This document shows positions 47,595 to 56,008 of a stretch of 64,000 bases of DNA, one piece after another. The notes beneath the pieces were generated by a model, which searched no databases, had not been told where the DNA came from, and was given only the letters and a program-made list of their open reading frames with translations. The position numbers were made by a program, and so were the translations under genes. Source of the stretch: Catellatospora citrea (GTDB taxonomy: Bacteria > Actinomycetota > Actinomycetes > Mycobacteriales > Micromonosporaceae); contig NZ_RAPR01000001.1 in the NCBI RefSeq assembly GCF_003610235.1, positions 7,874,001 to 7,938,000 of the forward strand, given 5' to 3'. The first letter of the stretch is position 1. Every line of letters begins with the position of its first letter.

Positions 47595-48074
47595 GTATGA
47601 CCAGAACCGTCGGCTACCGATCGAACAGCTGTCAGATCACCGGAGCACGTGACCTCGCCCACGCCGATCGGCCCGGACGCCAGCCAACCGCAAGGAGTTC
47701 GTGCACCTGCTCGGAGAAACGAACAGGCCCGGGGTCGTCGTGCGGCTCCCGGGCCTGTCTGCTCATGCTCATCGCGCCGTGTGGTCGCGCGCCTGGCGGC
47801 GCTTGCGGCCGTGGCGTTGAGGCGGTTGGCCACCTGCTCCTCGGCGGCCTGGTCGATGAGTTCTGGGTGACGCATCTTCGCCGGTCCGCGGCGGTGTGTC
47901 GGCACGCGTGACCCCGACCGTGACGTGTTCACACACTCGTGATGCGAATGAGGATCAGGCGGTAGTCACTTCCGGCAGCGTAGACGACAGCTCATGGGCG
48001 CAGAGGTGCGAGCCGGTGACACTCGCGACCCGGTGCAGCGGCGAGCCAACCCGCCTGCAGCACCTTCTGCTGGT
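47595..48074. other. Convergent intergenic region with terminator
   Basis: No confident gene. A minus-strand frame from ATG 47875 (MRHPELIDQAAEEQ) looks mildly protein-like but runs on antisense into the SDR gene with no stop and has only a weak ribosome site. The strong hairpin at 47723-47758 is described separately. Confidence 0.35.
47723..47758. terminator. Strong GC hairpin downstream of the SDR gene
   Basis: ACAGGCCCGGG (47723-47733) and CCCGGGCCTGT (47748-47758) form a perfect 11-bp stem with a 14-base loop, about 130 bp past the SDR stop and between converging genes. It is a likely bidirectional terminator. Confidence 0.6.
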
Positions 48075-48695
48075 CTAGAAGAACGCCAGTTTGATGCCCA
48101 GCCCGATGAACGCCGCCGCGCATCCGCGCTGAATCTGCTGCTGCCACGCGTGCAGCCGGTGTGTCAGCCGCCCGGCTGCGGCACCGAGGCTGACGTCGAC
48201 GGCCAGCTGCACGGCGATGAACAGCACGCCCAGAGTGATCAGTTGGGCAGTGACGTGTCCACGGGACGGATCGGCGAACTGGGGCAGGAACGCCAGGCTG
48301 AACAGGATCATCTTCGGGTTGAGCAGATTGGTGACCATGCCGCGCCCGAATGCCGCCCGGCCGCTGAACCCCTGCGCCGCGACGCCGGTGGGGGTGGTCG
48401 CGGGGCGGCGCAATGCCTGCACGCCCAGCACGACCAGGTAAGCCGCACCGGCGTACCGGATCGCCTCGAACACCAGCGGCGATCCGGTGACCAGCCCGGC
48501 CAGGCCGGCCACGACGGCGGTGATGTGCACCGCCTCCCCGGCCGCGACACCCGCGGCGGCGAGCATCCCGGCGCGTGTGCCGTAGCGGGCGCCGTTGGCG
48601 AGCACGAACATCATGTCCGGGCCCGGGGTGAGCATGAGCAGGGTGATCGCGGCCAGGTAGCCGACCAGCACCTCGACCGGCAGGTGGCTCATCAT
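48075..48695 (-). CDS. LysE/RhtB-family exporter
   Basis: A 206-residue membrane protein with six segments. LLMLTPGPDMMFVLANGARYGTRAGMLAAAGVAAGE is the family signature; then GAAYLVVLGVQAL and FGRGMVTNLLNPKMILFSLAFLPQF. Members export amino acids such as lysine, homoserine or threonine, or other small solutes. Its ATG overlaps the stop of the thioesterase gene (ATGA), so both are translated from one mRNA led by a cobalamin riboswitch. A cobalamin-linked or methionine-linked substrate would be consistent but is unproved. Confidence 0.88.
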   Translation of the reverse strand: MMSHLPVEVLVGYLAAITLLMLTPGPDMMFVLANGARYGTRAGMLAAAGVAAGEAVHITAVVAGLAGLVTGSPLVFEAIRYAGAAYLVVLGVQALRRPATTPTGVAAQGFSGRAAFGRGMVTNLLNPKMILFSLAFLPQFADPSRGHVTAQLITLGVLFIAVQLAVDVSLGAAAGRLTHRLHAWQQQIQRGCAAAFIGLGIKLAFF

Positions 48696-49213
48696 GCCGT
48701 CCCGCCGTGAGTGGTGAGTGCCCGGCGTAGCGCGAGGCGGTGCCGGCGACGGATCTCGGCCTGCTCGTACTGGCGGCGATCGTCGTCGGTCTGCGGCAGC
48801 AGCGGCGGGATCGGCCGCGGCCGGCCGAGGTCGTCGACGGCGACCATGACCAGGTGCGCGGTCGCCACGGTGGTGGCGGGCACGGACCGGTCCCACCGGT
48901 CGGCGGTGACGGTGACCGCGACCTCCATGGACGAGCGCCCGGCCCAGGTGATGCGGGCTCGGACGTGGACCACGTCACCGACGCGGACGGCCTGCAGGAA
49001 CGCGGTCTCGTCGATCGCGGCGGTGACGGCCGGCCCGTCGGAATGGCGGGCCGCGACGACCCCGGCCACGGAGTCGATGAGGTTGAGGATGCGCCCGCCG
49101 TGCACGGTGCCCATCAGATTGGTGTGGTGCTGATCCATGATCTGCGACAAGGTCAGCTCGGAAGCTGCCGGGGGTCGCCCGGCCAGTGCCGGTTGCAGTG
49201 CGGTGGCGGTCAC
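48692..49213 (-). CDS. Acyl-CoA thioesterase, hotdog fold
   Basis: A 173-residue protein with the acyl-CoA thioesterase signature MDQHHTNLMGTVHGGRILNLIDSVAGVVAARHS, then TAAIDETAFLQAVRVGDVVHVRARI and TATAHLVMVAVDD-like strands. It should hydrolyse acyl-CoA to free acid and CoA, releasing CoA or an overflow acyl group. GTG at 49213 follows GGGAGGG by eight bases. It is the first gene behind the cobalamin riboswitch and is coupled to the LysE-type exporter; propionyl- or methylmalonyl-CoA as substrate is a hypothesis only. Confidence 0.85.
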   Translation of the reverse strand: MTATALQPALAGRPPAASELTLSQIMDQHHTNLMGTVHGGRILNLIDSVAGVVAARHSDGPAVTAAIDETAFLQAVRVGDVVHVRARITWAGRSSMEVAVTVTADRWDRSVPATTVATAHLVMVAVDDLGRPRPIPPLLPQTDDDRRQYEQAEIRRRHRLALRRALTTHGGTA

Positions 49214-49323
49214 CGGTGTGTCCCTCCCTCGAGAACCACACCGCCGCACCACGCGCAGCGTCCCGGCGCAGGGCAGCACGACGCACCTCTCCCTGCCCAG
49301 GCCCACCCGCGAGGCCGGCGGCG

Positions 49324-49342
49324 GCGCACACGGCGTGTGCGC
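49324..49342 (-). terminator. Candidate expression-platform hairpin of the cobalamin riboswitch
   Basis: GCGCACAC and GTGTGCGC form a perfect 8-bp stem with a 3-base loop, only about six bases after the B12 box on the minus strand. It could be a switchable terminator or could pair alternatively with aptamer sequence. It has no U-tract. Confidence 0.5.
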
Positions 49343-49344
49343 GG

Positions 49345-49535
49345 CACGGGCAGGTCTTCGGACTCGCGGGCAGGACCGGACACCGTCCGATCACCTACTG
49401 GCCGTCGCTTCCCAGGCCCTGCGGCCCAGTGCTTGTTGACGGCGGTCGTTCCCGCTCACCGCTGCGGGGCAGTCCCGGACTCTCACCGGGTTCCCTCTTA
49501 CGACACCCACCGGACCAGGACCTGTGGGTGAACCA
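49345..49535 (-). promoter_or_regulatory. Cobalamin (B12) riboswitch
   Basis: Read on the minus strand, this region has the conserved parts of the adenosylcobalamin aptamer in order: GGGAACCCGGTGAGAGTCCGGG, ACTGCCCCGCAGCGGTGAGCGGGAACG, a CACTG before GGGAAGCGACGGCCAGTAGG, and the B12 box GAGTCCGAAGACCTGCC (plus-strand 49349-49365). In bacteria this RNA turns off downstream genes when cobalamin is ample. The genes downstream are the thioesterase (start about 130 bases on) and LysE exporter, not the usual B12 synthesis, transport, metE or nrd genes. Confidence 0.92.
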
Positions 49536-49850
49536 GCGCCGCCGAGAGCATAACGGCCGGATACCGTGACGACCCAGCGGCGAGCCGGTGTCGCCGATCA
49601 CGGCCGCCTGGTCTCCATGCCCGGCATTGATGGGTCGCCTTGCGCAGCGAGGTCTTTCCGCCACGCTCATGTCTCGGTATCCCATTGGCCTCGCCTTGCC
49701 GTGCGGCTTGTGCCACATCGTGGGAATGGGCCTGTCGAACCAACTGTTCCCTTCAAGTCAGGGCAGAAGCACCGAAAACGGTCGGTGGGCGGACATCGGC
49801 GTCCGTGCTGTCTGCCGCATCGATTTCAGCCGCATCTTTGGGGAGCCGAC

Positions 49851-50812
49851 ATGGAACTTGGTCTCGCATTGCCCACCTCCGGCCCGCAGACCTCGCCGGA
49901 GACGATCGTCAAGGTCGCCAAGGAAGCCGAGCGGCTGGGCTATGCCGCCCTGTGGACCTATGAACGCCTGCTCCGTCCGATCGAGGACGTCACGCTGTGG
50001 TCGGGTGGTGAGCCGCAGCAGGTGCCCGAGGTCTACCGCTCGGTGTACGAGCCGCTGGAAACCCTGAGCTACGTCGCGGCGGTCACCGAGCGCGTCAAGC
50101 TGGGCACCGGAATCATCATCGGGCCGTTGCACGTGCCCGTGACGCTTGCTCGACGATTCGCCACCTGGACCGGCTCAGCGGCGGGCGGGTGATCGCGGGC
50201 GTCGGTGCGGGCTGGCAGCACCACGAGTTCGACACGGCGAACGTGTCGAGAAGCCGCCGGGGCGACCGCCTCGAGGAGGTCATCGCTGCGATGCGCGCCG
50301 CGTGGGCCCCCGACCCGGTCCGATTCGACGGCGAGTTCTACCGGATCGCGCCCTCGGAGGTGAACCCGAAACCAGTACAGGCCAACATTCCCGTGCTCAT
50401 GGCCGCGATGACGCCGGCCGCCGTCGAACGCGCCGGCCGGATCGCCGACGGGCTGCTCCCCATCGCCTCGTCGGCGCGGGAATTGGGCGACGTCGTGTCC
50501 GCCTTCCATGCCGCCGCTCGTGCGGCAGGCCGCGACCCGAAGGACCTCACCGTGATCAACCAGCAGCCGTTCCCGGTACAGATCACCCGCAAGCCCATGG
50601 GGTCGAACCGGCCGTTCCTGGGTGGGTCGCCGACGGAGGTTGCCGCAGACCTCGCGGCCGCCCGCAAGGCCGGTGCGAGCCAGGTGTACTTCGCGGGTGG
50701 TCAGGGACTCGGGGTCGGCATCGGCCTCGACGCCACCGACGTGGATGAATGGCTCGGCCTGCTCGCCGAGGTGATGCAGGCCGCCGACGACCTCGATGTT
50801 CTAGCGGACTGA
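49851..50812 (+). pseudogene. LLM-class flavin/F420-dependent oxidoreductase, frameshifted
   Basis: Two overlapping frames together make one luciferase-like TIM-barrel enzyme of about 320 residues. The first starts MELGLALPTSGPQTSPE (ATG 49851, GGGGAG upstream) and reaches LARRFAT near 50163. The next frame carries on LDRLSGGRVIAGVGAGWQHHEF ... to 50812. The natural sequence LARRFATLDRLSGG needs one extra C at about 50163-50165, so a single-base deletion is the simplest explanation. Family members use F420 or flavin to oxidise or reduce small substrates. Confidence 0.75.
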
Positions 50813-50970
50813 GAAACGGGCGAAGTGGGGACGCTGTCCTGCGACATCGACAACGGCCATGAGTTTGAGGTGAGACCCAGGGGGAACTCCAGAACTCCAT
50901 TGCCTGCGTGACGTCGCCGTCAGCGTGAGCACCCATGACTCAGCGGCCACCTGATACGGAGGGCAGCGAG

Positions 50971-51252
50971 ATGACTGAGCACTACAGGGACCGCACGGAG
51001 CGGGAGGTAACGGACGGCGTGTCTGGTTCAGCCGAACGGAAGGAACAGCAGACGGAGGCCGGTACGCGCCACCAGCGAGATCTCGGTACGACCCCGGGGA
51101 AGTTCACCGACGATGACGGGCAGGGCACGTCAGGTGAAGGCGCGATAACTGCTCGCCCGGCACCCGCCGAGGGCGATCACGACGTGCCCGCGGCCATCGC
51201 GAGACCGTCCGACCCGCCCAGCCATGAGCAGGGCCGGCATGGCGGCGGTTGA
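50971..51252 (+). CDS. Small hydrophilic, likely disordered protein
   Basis: A 93-residue protein made almost wholly of charged and polar residues (MTEHYRDRTEREVTDGVSG, GKFTDDDGQGTSGEGA), with no hydrophobic core, predicted to be disordered. ATG at 50971 has GGAGGG seven bases upstream; a longer start at 50935 is possible. No family is recognised. Such proteins in stress regulons are sometimes hydrophilin-like, but that is only a guess. Confidence 0.5.
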   Translation: MTEHYRDRTEREVTDGVSGSAERKEQQTEAGTRHQRDLGTTPGKFTDDDGQGTSGEGAITARPAPAEGDHDVPAAIARPSDPPSHEQGRHGGG

Positions 51253-51327
51253 TCGTCGCCCGTCGGGGAAATGTCATGCCACCAGCGGCGAACTGATCGT
51301 CAGAGCACACCGAGGTAGGTGCGGACC

Positions 51328-52368
51328 ATGAAACTTCCCGACGCGCGGGGTGACCTTTCGACGGCGGTGATCTCGGGTCTTCGGTCAGGCAAGGCGGTCG
51401 AGGCCACGCGCATACCGCACCTCGCTGACGTCGATCCCCTCGCTGACGAGGACCTGCAGCTCGCTCTGGCCGTCTGCTACGAGTTGCACTACAGCGGGTT
51501 CGACGACGTCGACGACCGCTGGGAGTGGGATCCGGGCTTGCTGGCATTACGTGCTGACATCGAGCAGGTGTTCGAACAGGCGCTGCGGGAACTGACCGGT
51601 CCGCAACCGGCAGTAAGTTCCGCCGAGATTCCCGCCGCGCTGACCGCGCTGACCGCCGAGCAGGATGGACCGTCCCTGGCGCGATACATCCAGTCGCATG
51701 CCACGATCGAGCAGTTCCGGGAGTTCGTCGTGCACCGCTCCCTCTACCAGCTCAAGGAGGCAGACCCGCACACCTTCGCCATCCCTCGGCTGACCGGGCG
51801 TGCCAAGGCCGCGCTGATAGAGATCCAGATCGACGAGTACGGCTCCGGTCGGCTCGCGCGGATGCACGCCGAGCTGTTTCGGACCACGATGGGCTGCCTG
51901 GGGCTGAACACCGAGTACGGCGCCTACCTCGACCGGCTCCCGGCGGTGACGCTGGCTGTCACCAACATGCTGTCGATGTTCGCCCTGCACCGGCGGCTAC
52001 GGGCCGCGCTCACCGGTCAGCTGGCCGCTTTCGAGATGTCTTCCAGCCTGCCCAACAGCCGCTACGGCAACGGTCTGCGCCGCCTCGGCGGTGACAGTCA
52101 GGCGACTCTGTTCTACGACGAACACGTCGAGGCCGACGCGGTGCACGAGCAGATCGCCGCGTACGACATGTGCGGATCGTTGGTCGCCGAACACCCGGAG
52201 CTGGCCGCCGACGTGCTGTTCGGCGCCGCTGCCTCCGAAGCGCTCGGTGGCAGGGCCGGCGCGCACCTGCTCGACAGCTGGGCTGCCGACCGCAGCTCGT
52301 TGCGGCCGGTGGCCGGGGGGCGTGAGGTGCCGGCGGAGACCGGCGTGCTGGCAGGGGCAGCGGCATGA
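51328..52368 (+). CDS. Haem-oxygenase-like diiron (HDO) redox enzyme
   Basis: A 346-residue all-helical protein of the iron-containing redox enzyme family. Candidate iron ligands lie in ELHYSGF, IEIQIDEYGSGRLARMHAELF and FYDEHVEADAVHEQIAAYD, the Glu/His/Asp pattern of HDO enzymes that oxidise amino acids or fatty acids. ATG 51328 is used; a GTG at 51319 is an alternative. Its stop overlaps the ATG of a CDGSH iron-sulfur gene (ATGA), so the partner is an electron carrier or cofactor helper. The substrate is unknown. Confidence 0.82.
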   Translation: MKLPDARGDLSTAVISGLRSGKAVEATRIPHLADVDPLADEDLQLALAVCYELHYSGFDDVDDRWEWDPGLLALRADIEQVFEQALRELTGPQPAVSSAEIPAALTALTAEQDGPSLARYIQSHATIEQFREFVVHRSLYQLKEADPHTFAIPRLTGRAKAALIEIQIDEYGSGRLARMHAELFRTTMGCLGLNTEYGAYLDRLPAVTLAVTNMLSMFALHRRLRAALTGQLAAFEMSSSLPNSRYGNGLRRLGGDSQATLFYDEHVEADAVHEQIAAYDMCGSLVAEHPELAADVLFGAAASEALGGRAGAHLLDSWAADRSSLRPVAGGREVPAETGVLAGAAA

Positions 52369-52628
52369 CACACGAACCAGCGCGGCCCTCGGTGACGGTC
52401 ACCCCTTACGAGGACGGTCCGCTGCTGCTGCGCGGCGACTTCGAGATCGTCACTCCGGACGGTGAGCACATCGAGGCCGGCAGGCCGACGGTCGCGCTCT
52501 GCCGTTGCGGCCGTTCGCGGATCAAGCCGTTCTGCGACGGCACGCACAAGCTCATCGACTTCCGCGCTCCGGCCAGCCGGCAGACCGTCCGCCCCGATCC
52601 GGTCGACGCTGACATTCCGACAGAGTGA
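52365..52628 (+). CDS. CDGSH iron-sulfur domain protein
   Basis: An 87-residue protein with CRCGRSRIKPFCDGTH, the C-x-C...C-x3-H CDGSH motif that binds a [2Fe-2S] cluster (three Cys, one His). It starts inside the previous stop (ATGA), a tight coupling with the HDO enzyme. A redox partner or iron-delivery role is inferred. Confidence 0.9.
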   Translation: MTHEPARPSVTVTPYEDGPLLLRGDFEIVTPDGEHIEAGRPTVALCRCGRSRIKPFCDGTHKLIDFRAPASRQTVRPDPVDADIPTE

Positions 52629-52754
52629 CCCGTCGCGGCCGGAAGACCGGTCTCGAGAAGTGTCGATGCCCACAGGGCACTCGGTGATGGTGGCCTTCGG
52701 TGCCGGGTACGTGAAGTCATCAGGTCTTCGAGATCACCAGAGGCGGCTGAGCAC

Positions 52755-53903
52755 ATGGATCCAGGTTTCAAGGGGGATGGCTGTCAGGTCGCCGTCGCGG
52801 ACCGCAGCCCGCTGACGCTGGGTGTCGAGGAGGAGTTCCTGCTGCTGGACACGTGCGGCAGTAATCTGCCGGTGGCCGACGAGGTGCTGGCGCGGCTGAG
52901 TGGGCAGGCCCTGGAGCAGAGCCGTCACGAGTTCCGCGAGAGCATGATCGAGATGGTGACCCCGGTGTGCGGGGACCTCGCGCAGCTTCGCGAGCACCTG
53001 GCCTCCTCCCGCGCCGAGGCCGCCGCCGCCGGCGCGGCGCTCGGAGCGCGACTGGTGGCGGTAGGGGCGACTCCGCTACGGGAAGCGGCCATCACCCGGC
53101 CGGCTGCCGAACGATACGAGCGGATCATCGGCCACTTCGGGCCCGTGGCACTCGATCCGGCGCTGTGCGGATGCCACGTCCACGTCGGCGTGCCCGACCG
53201 CGAGCTCGCCGTTCAGGTCTGCAACCACCTGCGGCCCTGGCTGCCCGTCGTACAGGCGATCGCCGCGAACTCGCCTTTTCATGCGGGAGTCGACACCGGC
53301 TATGCGAGCTGGCGCTCGATACAGATGGAACGCTGGCCCAGTCTCGGCCCCTCCCCGTACTTCGCGAGCGCCGCGGAGTACGACCGCACCGTCCAGCAGT
53401 TGATCACGGCAGGTGTGATGCTGGACGTGGGCATGGTGCTCTGGTATGCCCGGCCCTCGGCCCGGTACCCCACGGTCGAGGTGAGGGTCGCCGACGTCCT
53501 GCCGACGGTCGACGACGCGGTCGTCGTGGCCGGGCTCGTCCGGGCGCTGGTCGTCACCGTCGTCGACGACATCCGCGCCGGGCTGCCGGCACCACGGCTG
53601 CGGACAGGCCTGCTGACCGCCGCGCACTGGCGGGCCGCCCGCGACGGGCTCGAAGGCCACCTGGTCAACGCGACGACCGGGGAACTGGTGCCGGCATGGG
53701 AGCTTGTCGATGACTTGTTGCGTTTCGTCGGCCCGGCGCTGACCAGGGACGGCGACCTGCGGACGGTGATTGCGGGACTGGACCGGCTGCGCATCGAGGG
53801 CAGTGGTGCGGAGCGTCAACGACGAGTCCACCGCCGGACCGGCGACGTTCGCGACGTGCTGGCCTACCTCGCTGCCGAGACGACCGGCGACGGAGCCCGC
53901 TGA
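52755..53903 (+). CDS. Carboxylate-amine ligase, glutamate-cysteine ligase family 2 (YbdK-like)
   Basis: A 382-residue GCS2-family protein. TLGVEEEFLLLD is the nucleotide/metal site, with HEFRESMIEMVTPVCG, CGCHVHVGVPDRELAVQV and VEVRVADVLPTVDDA following, matching YbdK/EgtA-like ATP-dependent ligases. It joins an amino acid to an amine, perhaps glutamate with a small amine; actinobacterial relatives include EgtA of ergothioneine synthesis but no ergothioneine genes adjoin it. It follows the HDO/CDGSH pair by 126 bp and may be related by function. The start is moderately certain. Confidence 0.85.
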   Translation: MDPGFKGDGCQVAVADRSPLTLGVEEEFLLLDTCGSNLPVADEVLARLSGQALEQSRHEFRESMIEMVTPVCGDLAQLREHLASSRAEAAAAGAALGARLVAVGATPLREAAITRPAAERYERIIGHFGPVALDPALCGCHVHVGVPDRELAVQVCNHLRPWLPVVQAIAANSPFHAGVDTGYASWRSIQMERWPSLGPSPYFASAAEYDRTVQQLITAGVMLDVGMVLWYARPSARYPTVEVRVADVLPTVDDAVVVAGLVRALVVTVVDDIRAGLPAPRLRTGLLTAAHWRAARDGLEGHLVNATTGELVPAWELVDDLLRFVGPALTRDGDLRTVIAGLDRLRIEGSGAERQRRVHRRTGDVRDVLAYLAAETTGDGAR

Positions 53904-54062
53904 GGCGGCGCTGAGTCTCGGCCACTCGATCCGCCATGCCGGCGTTTATTGCGTCGATTCTGGTGCCGCTTGCCGGGGAGAACGGGAGTAAAATTAGCGT
54001 GTTCGTCTTTGCCACTGCCCCAGACCTCGGCAGGCCCTCGATAGCCAGAGGTGGGGAGTGGC

Positions 54063-54479
54063 GTGGAAAAGCACCCGATGACCATCACCGTGACCTGTAC
54101 CTGCCAGGGTCGGGTGGCGCGCATGCGCATAGCCGGTGACGTCGATCTGATGGATGCCGTGGATGTGAGCCTGGCGCGAGATCGACTGGCTGGTATGTCG
54201 TGCCAGGTTCTGTTCGTGGACCTTGCCGGTGTCACGTTCGGCGGGTCCGCGCTGGTTCATTATCTGTACGCCTTGTCGGCCCGGCTGCCAGGAGCGGAGC
54301 TGTCGCTGTGCGGAGCATCGGGCCTGACCACTCAGATCATCAAACTGACCGGACTGGACCAGGTGGCCGTCCTGCGTGACACATTGCCGCCGGACTGGGC
54401 GACGGCTGGGACATCGAGTTCAGAACGCGGGCTGTCCGCGGGACGCCCCGCACTCGGCAAACCGCAGCCCGCGACCTGA
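54063..54479 (+). CDS. STAS-domain anti-sigma factor antagonist
   Basis: A 138-residue protein of the SpoIIAA/RsbV type: ITVTCTCQGRVARMRIAGDVDLMDA, then LFVDLAGVTFGGSALVHYLYALSA, in which the Ser of GGS is the expected phosphorylation site. GTG at 54063 follows GGAG. It lies next to a convergent histidine-kinase-like ATPase gene, so together they form a partner-switch of STAS antagonist and anti-sigma kinase. The C-terminal tail is Ser/Pro-rich and unstructured. Confidence 0.85.
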   Translation: MEKHPMTITVTCTCQGRVARMRIAGDVDLMDAVDVSLARDRLAGMSCQVLFVDLAGVTFGGSALVHYLYALSARLPGAELSLCGASGLTTQIIKLTGLDQVAVLRDTLPPDWATAGTSSSERGLSAGRPALGKPQPAT

Positions 54480-54497
54480 CGCCTCGCGGGGCCCAGG

Positions 54498-54920
54498 TCA
54501 AGGTTTACGGGGTCGGCCGTCGAGACTGACCGCCAGCCGCCACACCGTCCTGCCGGGCCGGCTGTAAAGGTCGAACCGGTCGCACACCTCGTCGACGATG
54601 CGCAGGCCCCACCCGCCTGCCGGGCCTGGACAGTCAGCACAGCGACCTTCGAAAGTTCCGCTGTCGGTGAGTTCACTGATGAGCTCATCCCTGTCGACCC
54701 AGACGCGCACCGTGCCCCCCGAGGCCGTGTGAAGCAACGTGTTCGTGGCCACCTCGCTCACCGCGACCTGCAACGCGGGCAGCCGACCCGCAGTCAGGCC
54801 CACCGCTCGCGCACACTCACCGACGAACTCTCGCACCTGCGCGAGGTCGGTAGGACTGTGGAAACACAGGGCTGGAGCATCCGCCGGAGAAGGCTCAAAC
54901 GGTGTGGTCAGCTGGTGCAC
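54498..54920 (-). CDS. Anti-sigma factor kinase-type ATP-binding protein (RsbW-like)
   Basis: A 140-residue GHKL ATPase: N box LPALQVAVSEVATNTLLHT, G1 in LISELTDSGTF and G2 in PAGGWGLRIVDEVCDRFDL. It resembles RsbW/SpoIIAB proteins that phosphorylate STAS antagonists and hold sigma factors inactive. GTG at 54920 follows GGGAGG by seven bases. It converges on the STAS gene; no sigma-B-type gene is in the window. Confidence 0.87.
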   Translation of the reverse strand: MHQLTTPFEPSPADAPALCFHSPTDLAQVREFVGECARAVGLTAGRLPALQVAVSEVATNTLLHTASGGTVRVWVDRDELISELTDSGTFEGRCADCPGPAGGWGLRIVDEVCDRFDLYSRPGRTVWRLAVSLDGRPRKP

Positions 54921-55200
54921 AGCCCGACCTCCCTTCGAGTTCCCGACCGGACCATCCAGCAGGCCCTGCGGAAACAGTCGAATTGACAGTCGTACCCACC
55001 CTGCGGCCTGCGAAACTGTCCGCCTCCTGGACGGCTGTCACCAGGCGTGAACCGCGCGTGCCGGCGGGAGCGCATTCACGCCTCGGCCAGTGGTACGTTG
55101 AGGCGGAGACCGGTCATGATCTTTACTCGGCTGCCTTGTCCCTCGGCGGCATAAGCTTGGTGAGGGACAATGAGGCAGACAGCTTGCTGTTGGTCGGCAG

Positions 55201-55968
55201 GTGAATCGCCGCCCGGTGCGGGCGGCGTCGCCAGGGACCGTGGGTGACAGCGTGGGAGACCGGTACGCCGAGGTCGAGGCACTCATCAGGCGCGAGCCCG
55301 CCGTCGACGGCGAGCAAGGTGTCGCCGGTGGCCTGCGGCGGCTCTGCGGCGCCGCAGGCCGTGCGCTCGCCGCATCCGGCGCCGGGCTGACCGTGATGAC
55401 CGGCGGGGGGCTGCGCGGCATGACAGCGGCTTCCGACGCGGCGACGGAACGCCTTGAGGAGCTGCAACTCACCCTCGGCGAAGGGCCGTGCGTCGACGCG
55501 TACGAGTCGATGCGCCCGGTGCTGATCCCCGACGTCGCCGACGGCGCCATGGCCCGCTGGCCCGTCTACGCCCCGGCGGTGCACGCTGAGGGCGTGCGGG
55601 CGGTGTTCGCGTTCCCGCTGCAGGTCGGCGCGGCGCGGCTAGGTGTGATGGACGTGTTCCGCACCGGCCCGGGGATGCTGTCACCCGACGAACTCACCCT
55701 GGCGCTGACGTTCGCCGAAGTCGCCGTCTCGACGCTGCTCGACGGGCGCGACCGCAGCGGTCTGACCGACGGCCGGCTCGATGACCCGCTGGGCTCACGC
55801 GCCGAGCTTTTCCAGGCCCAGGGCATGGTCATGGTCCAGCTGGGGGTGAGCCTGGCCGAGGCGATGGTGCGTATCCGCGCCCATGCCTACGTCCACGACC
55901 TGCGCCTGCACGACGTCGCCGCCGACATCGTGGCCCGCCGCCTCAGTTTCGAGACCCCACAGACATGA
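55201..55968 (+). CDS. GAF-ANTAR RNA-binding regulator
   Basis: A 255-residue protein: GAF domain about residues 60-175 (RALAASGAGLTVMT, LGEGPCVDAYESMRPVLIPD, VFAFPLQVGAARLGVMDVF) and C-terminal ANTAR domain about 200-250 (AELFQAQGMVMVQLGVSLAEAMVRIRAHAYVH ... DIVARRL). ANTAR proteins bind paired hairpins in mRNA leaders and prevent termination. The GTG start at 55201 lacks a good ribosome site; GTG at 55240 or 55252 are alternatives. A second, similar protein follows. Confidence 0.85.
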   Translation: MNRRPVRAASPGTVGDSVGDRYAEVEALIRREPAVDGEQGVAGGLRRLCGAAGRALAASGAGLTVMTGGGLRGMTAASDAATERLEELQLTLGEGPCVDAYESMRPVLIPDVADGAMARWPVYAPAVHAEGVRAVFAFPLQVGAARLGVMDVFRTGPGMLSPDELTLALTFAEVAVSTLLDGRDRSGLTDGRLDDPLGSRAELFQAQGMVMVQLGVSLAEAMVRIRAHAYVHDLRLHDVAADIVARRLSFETPQT

Positions 55969-56008
55969 ACGACCACCGCACATACCCAGGGAAGGAAAGG
56001 AGGCAGCC

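Noticed and set aside
47297..47875. Minus-strand frame beginning MRHPELIDQAAEEQ
   Set aside because: The first 40 residues look somewhat protein-like, but it has a weak ribosome site, crosses a strong terminator hairpin and continues antisense to the SDR gene. A genuine small gene cannot be excluded.
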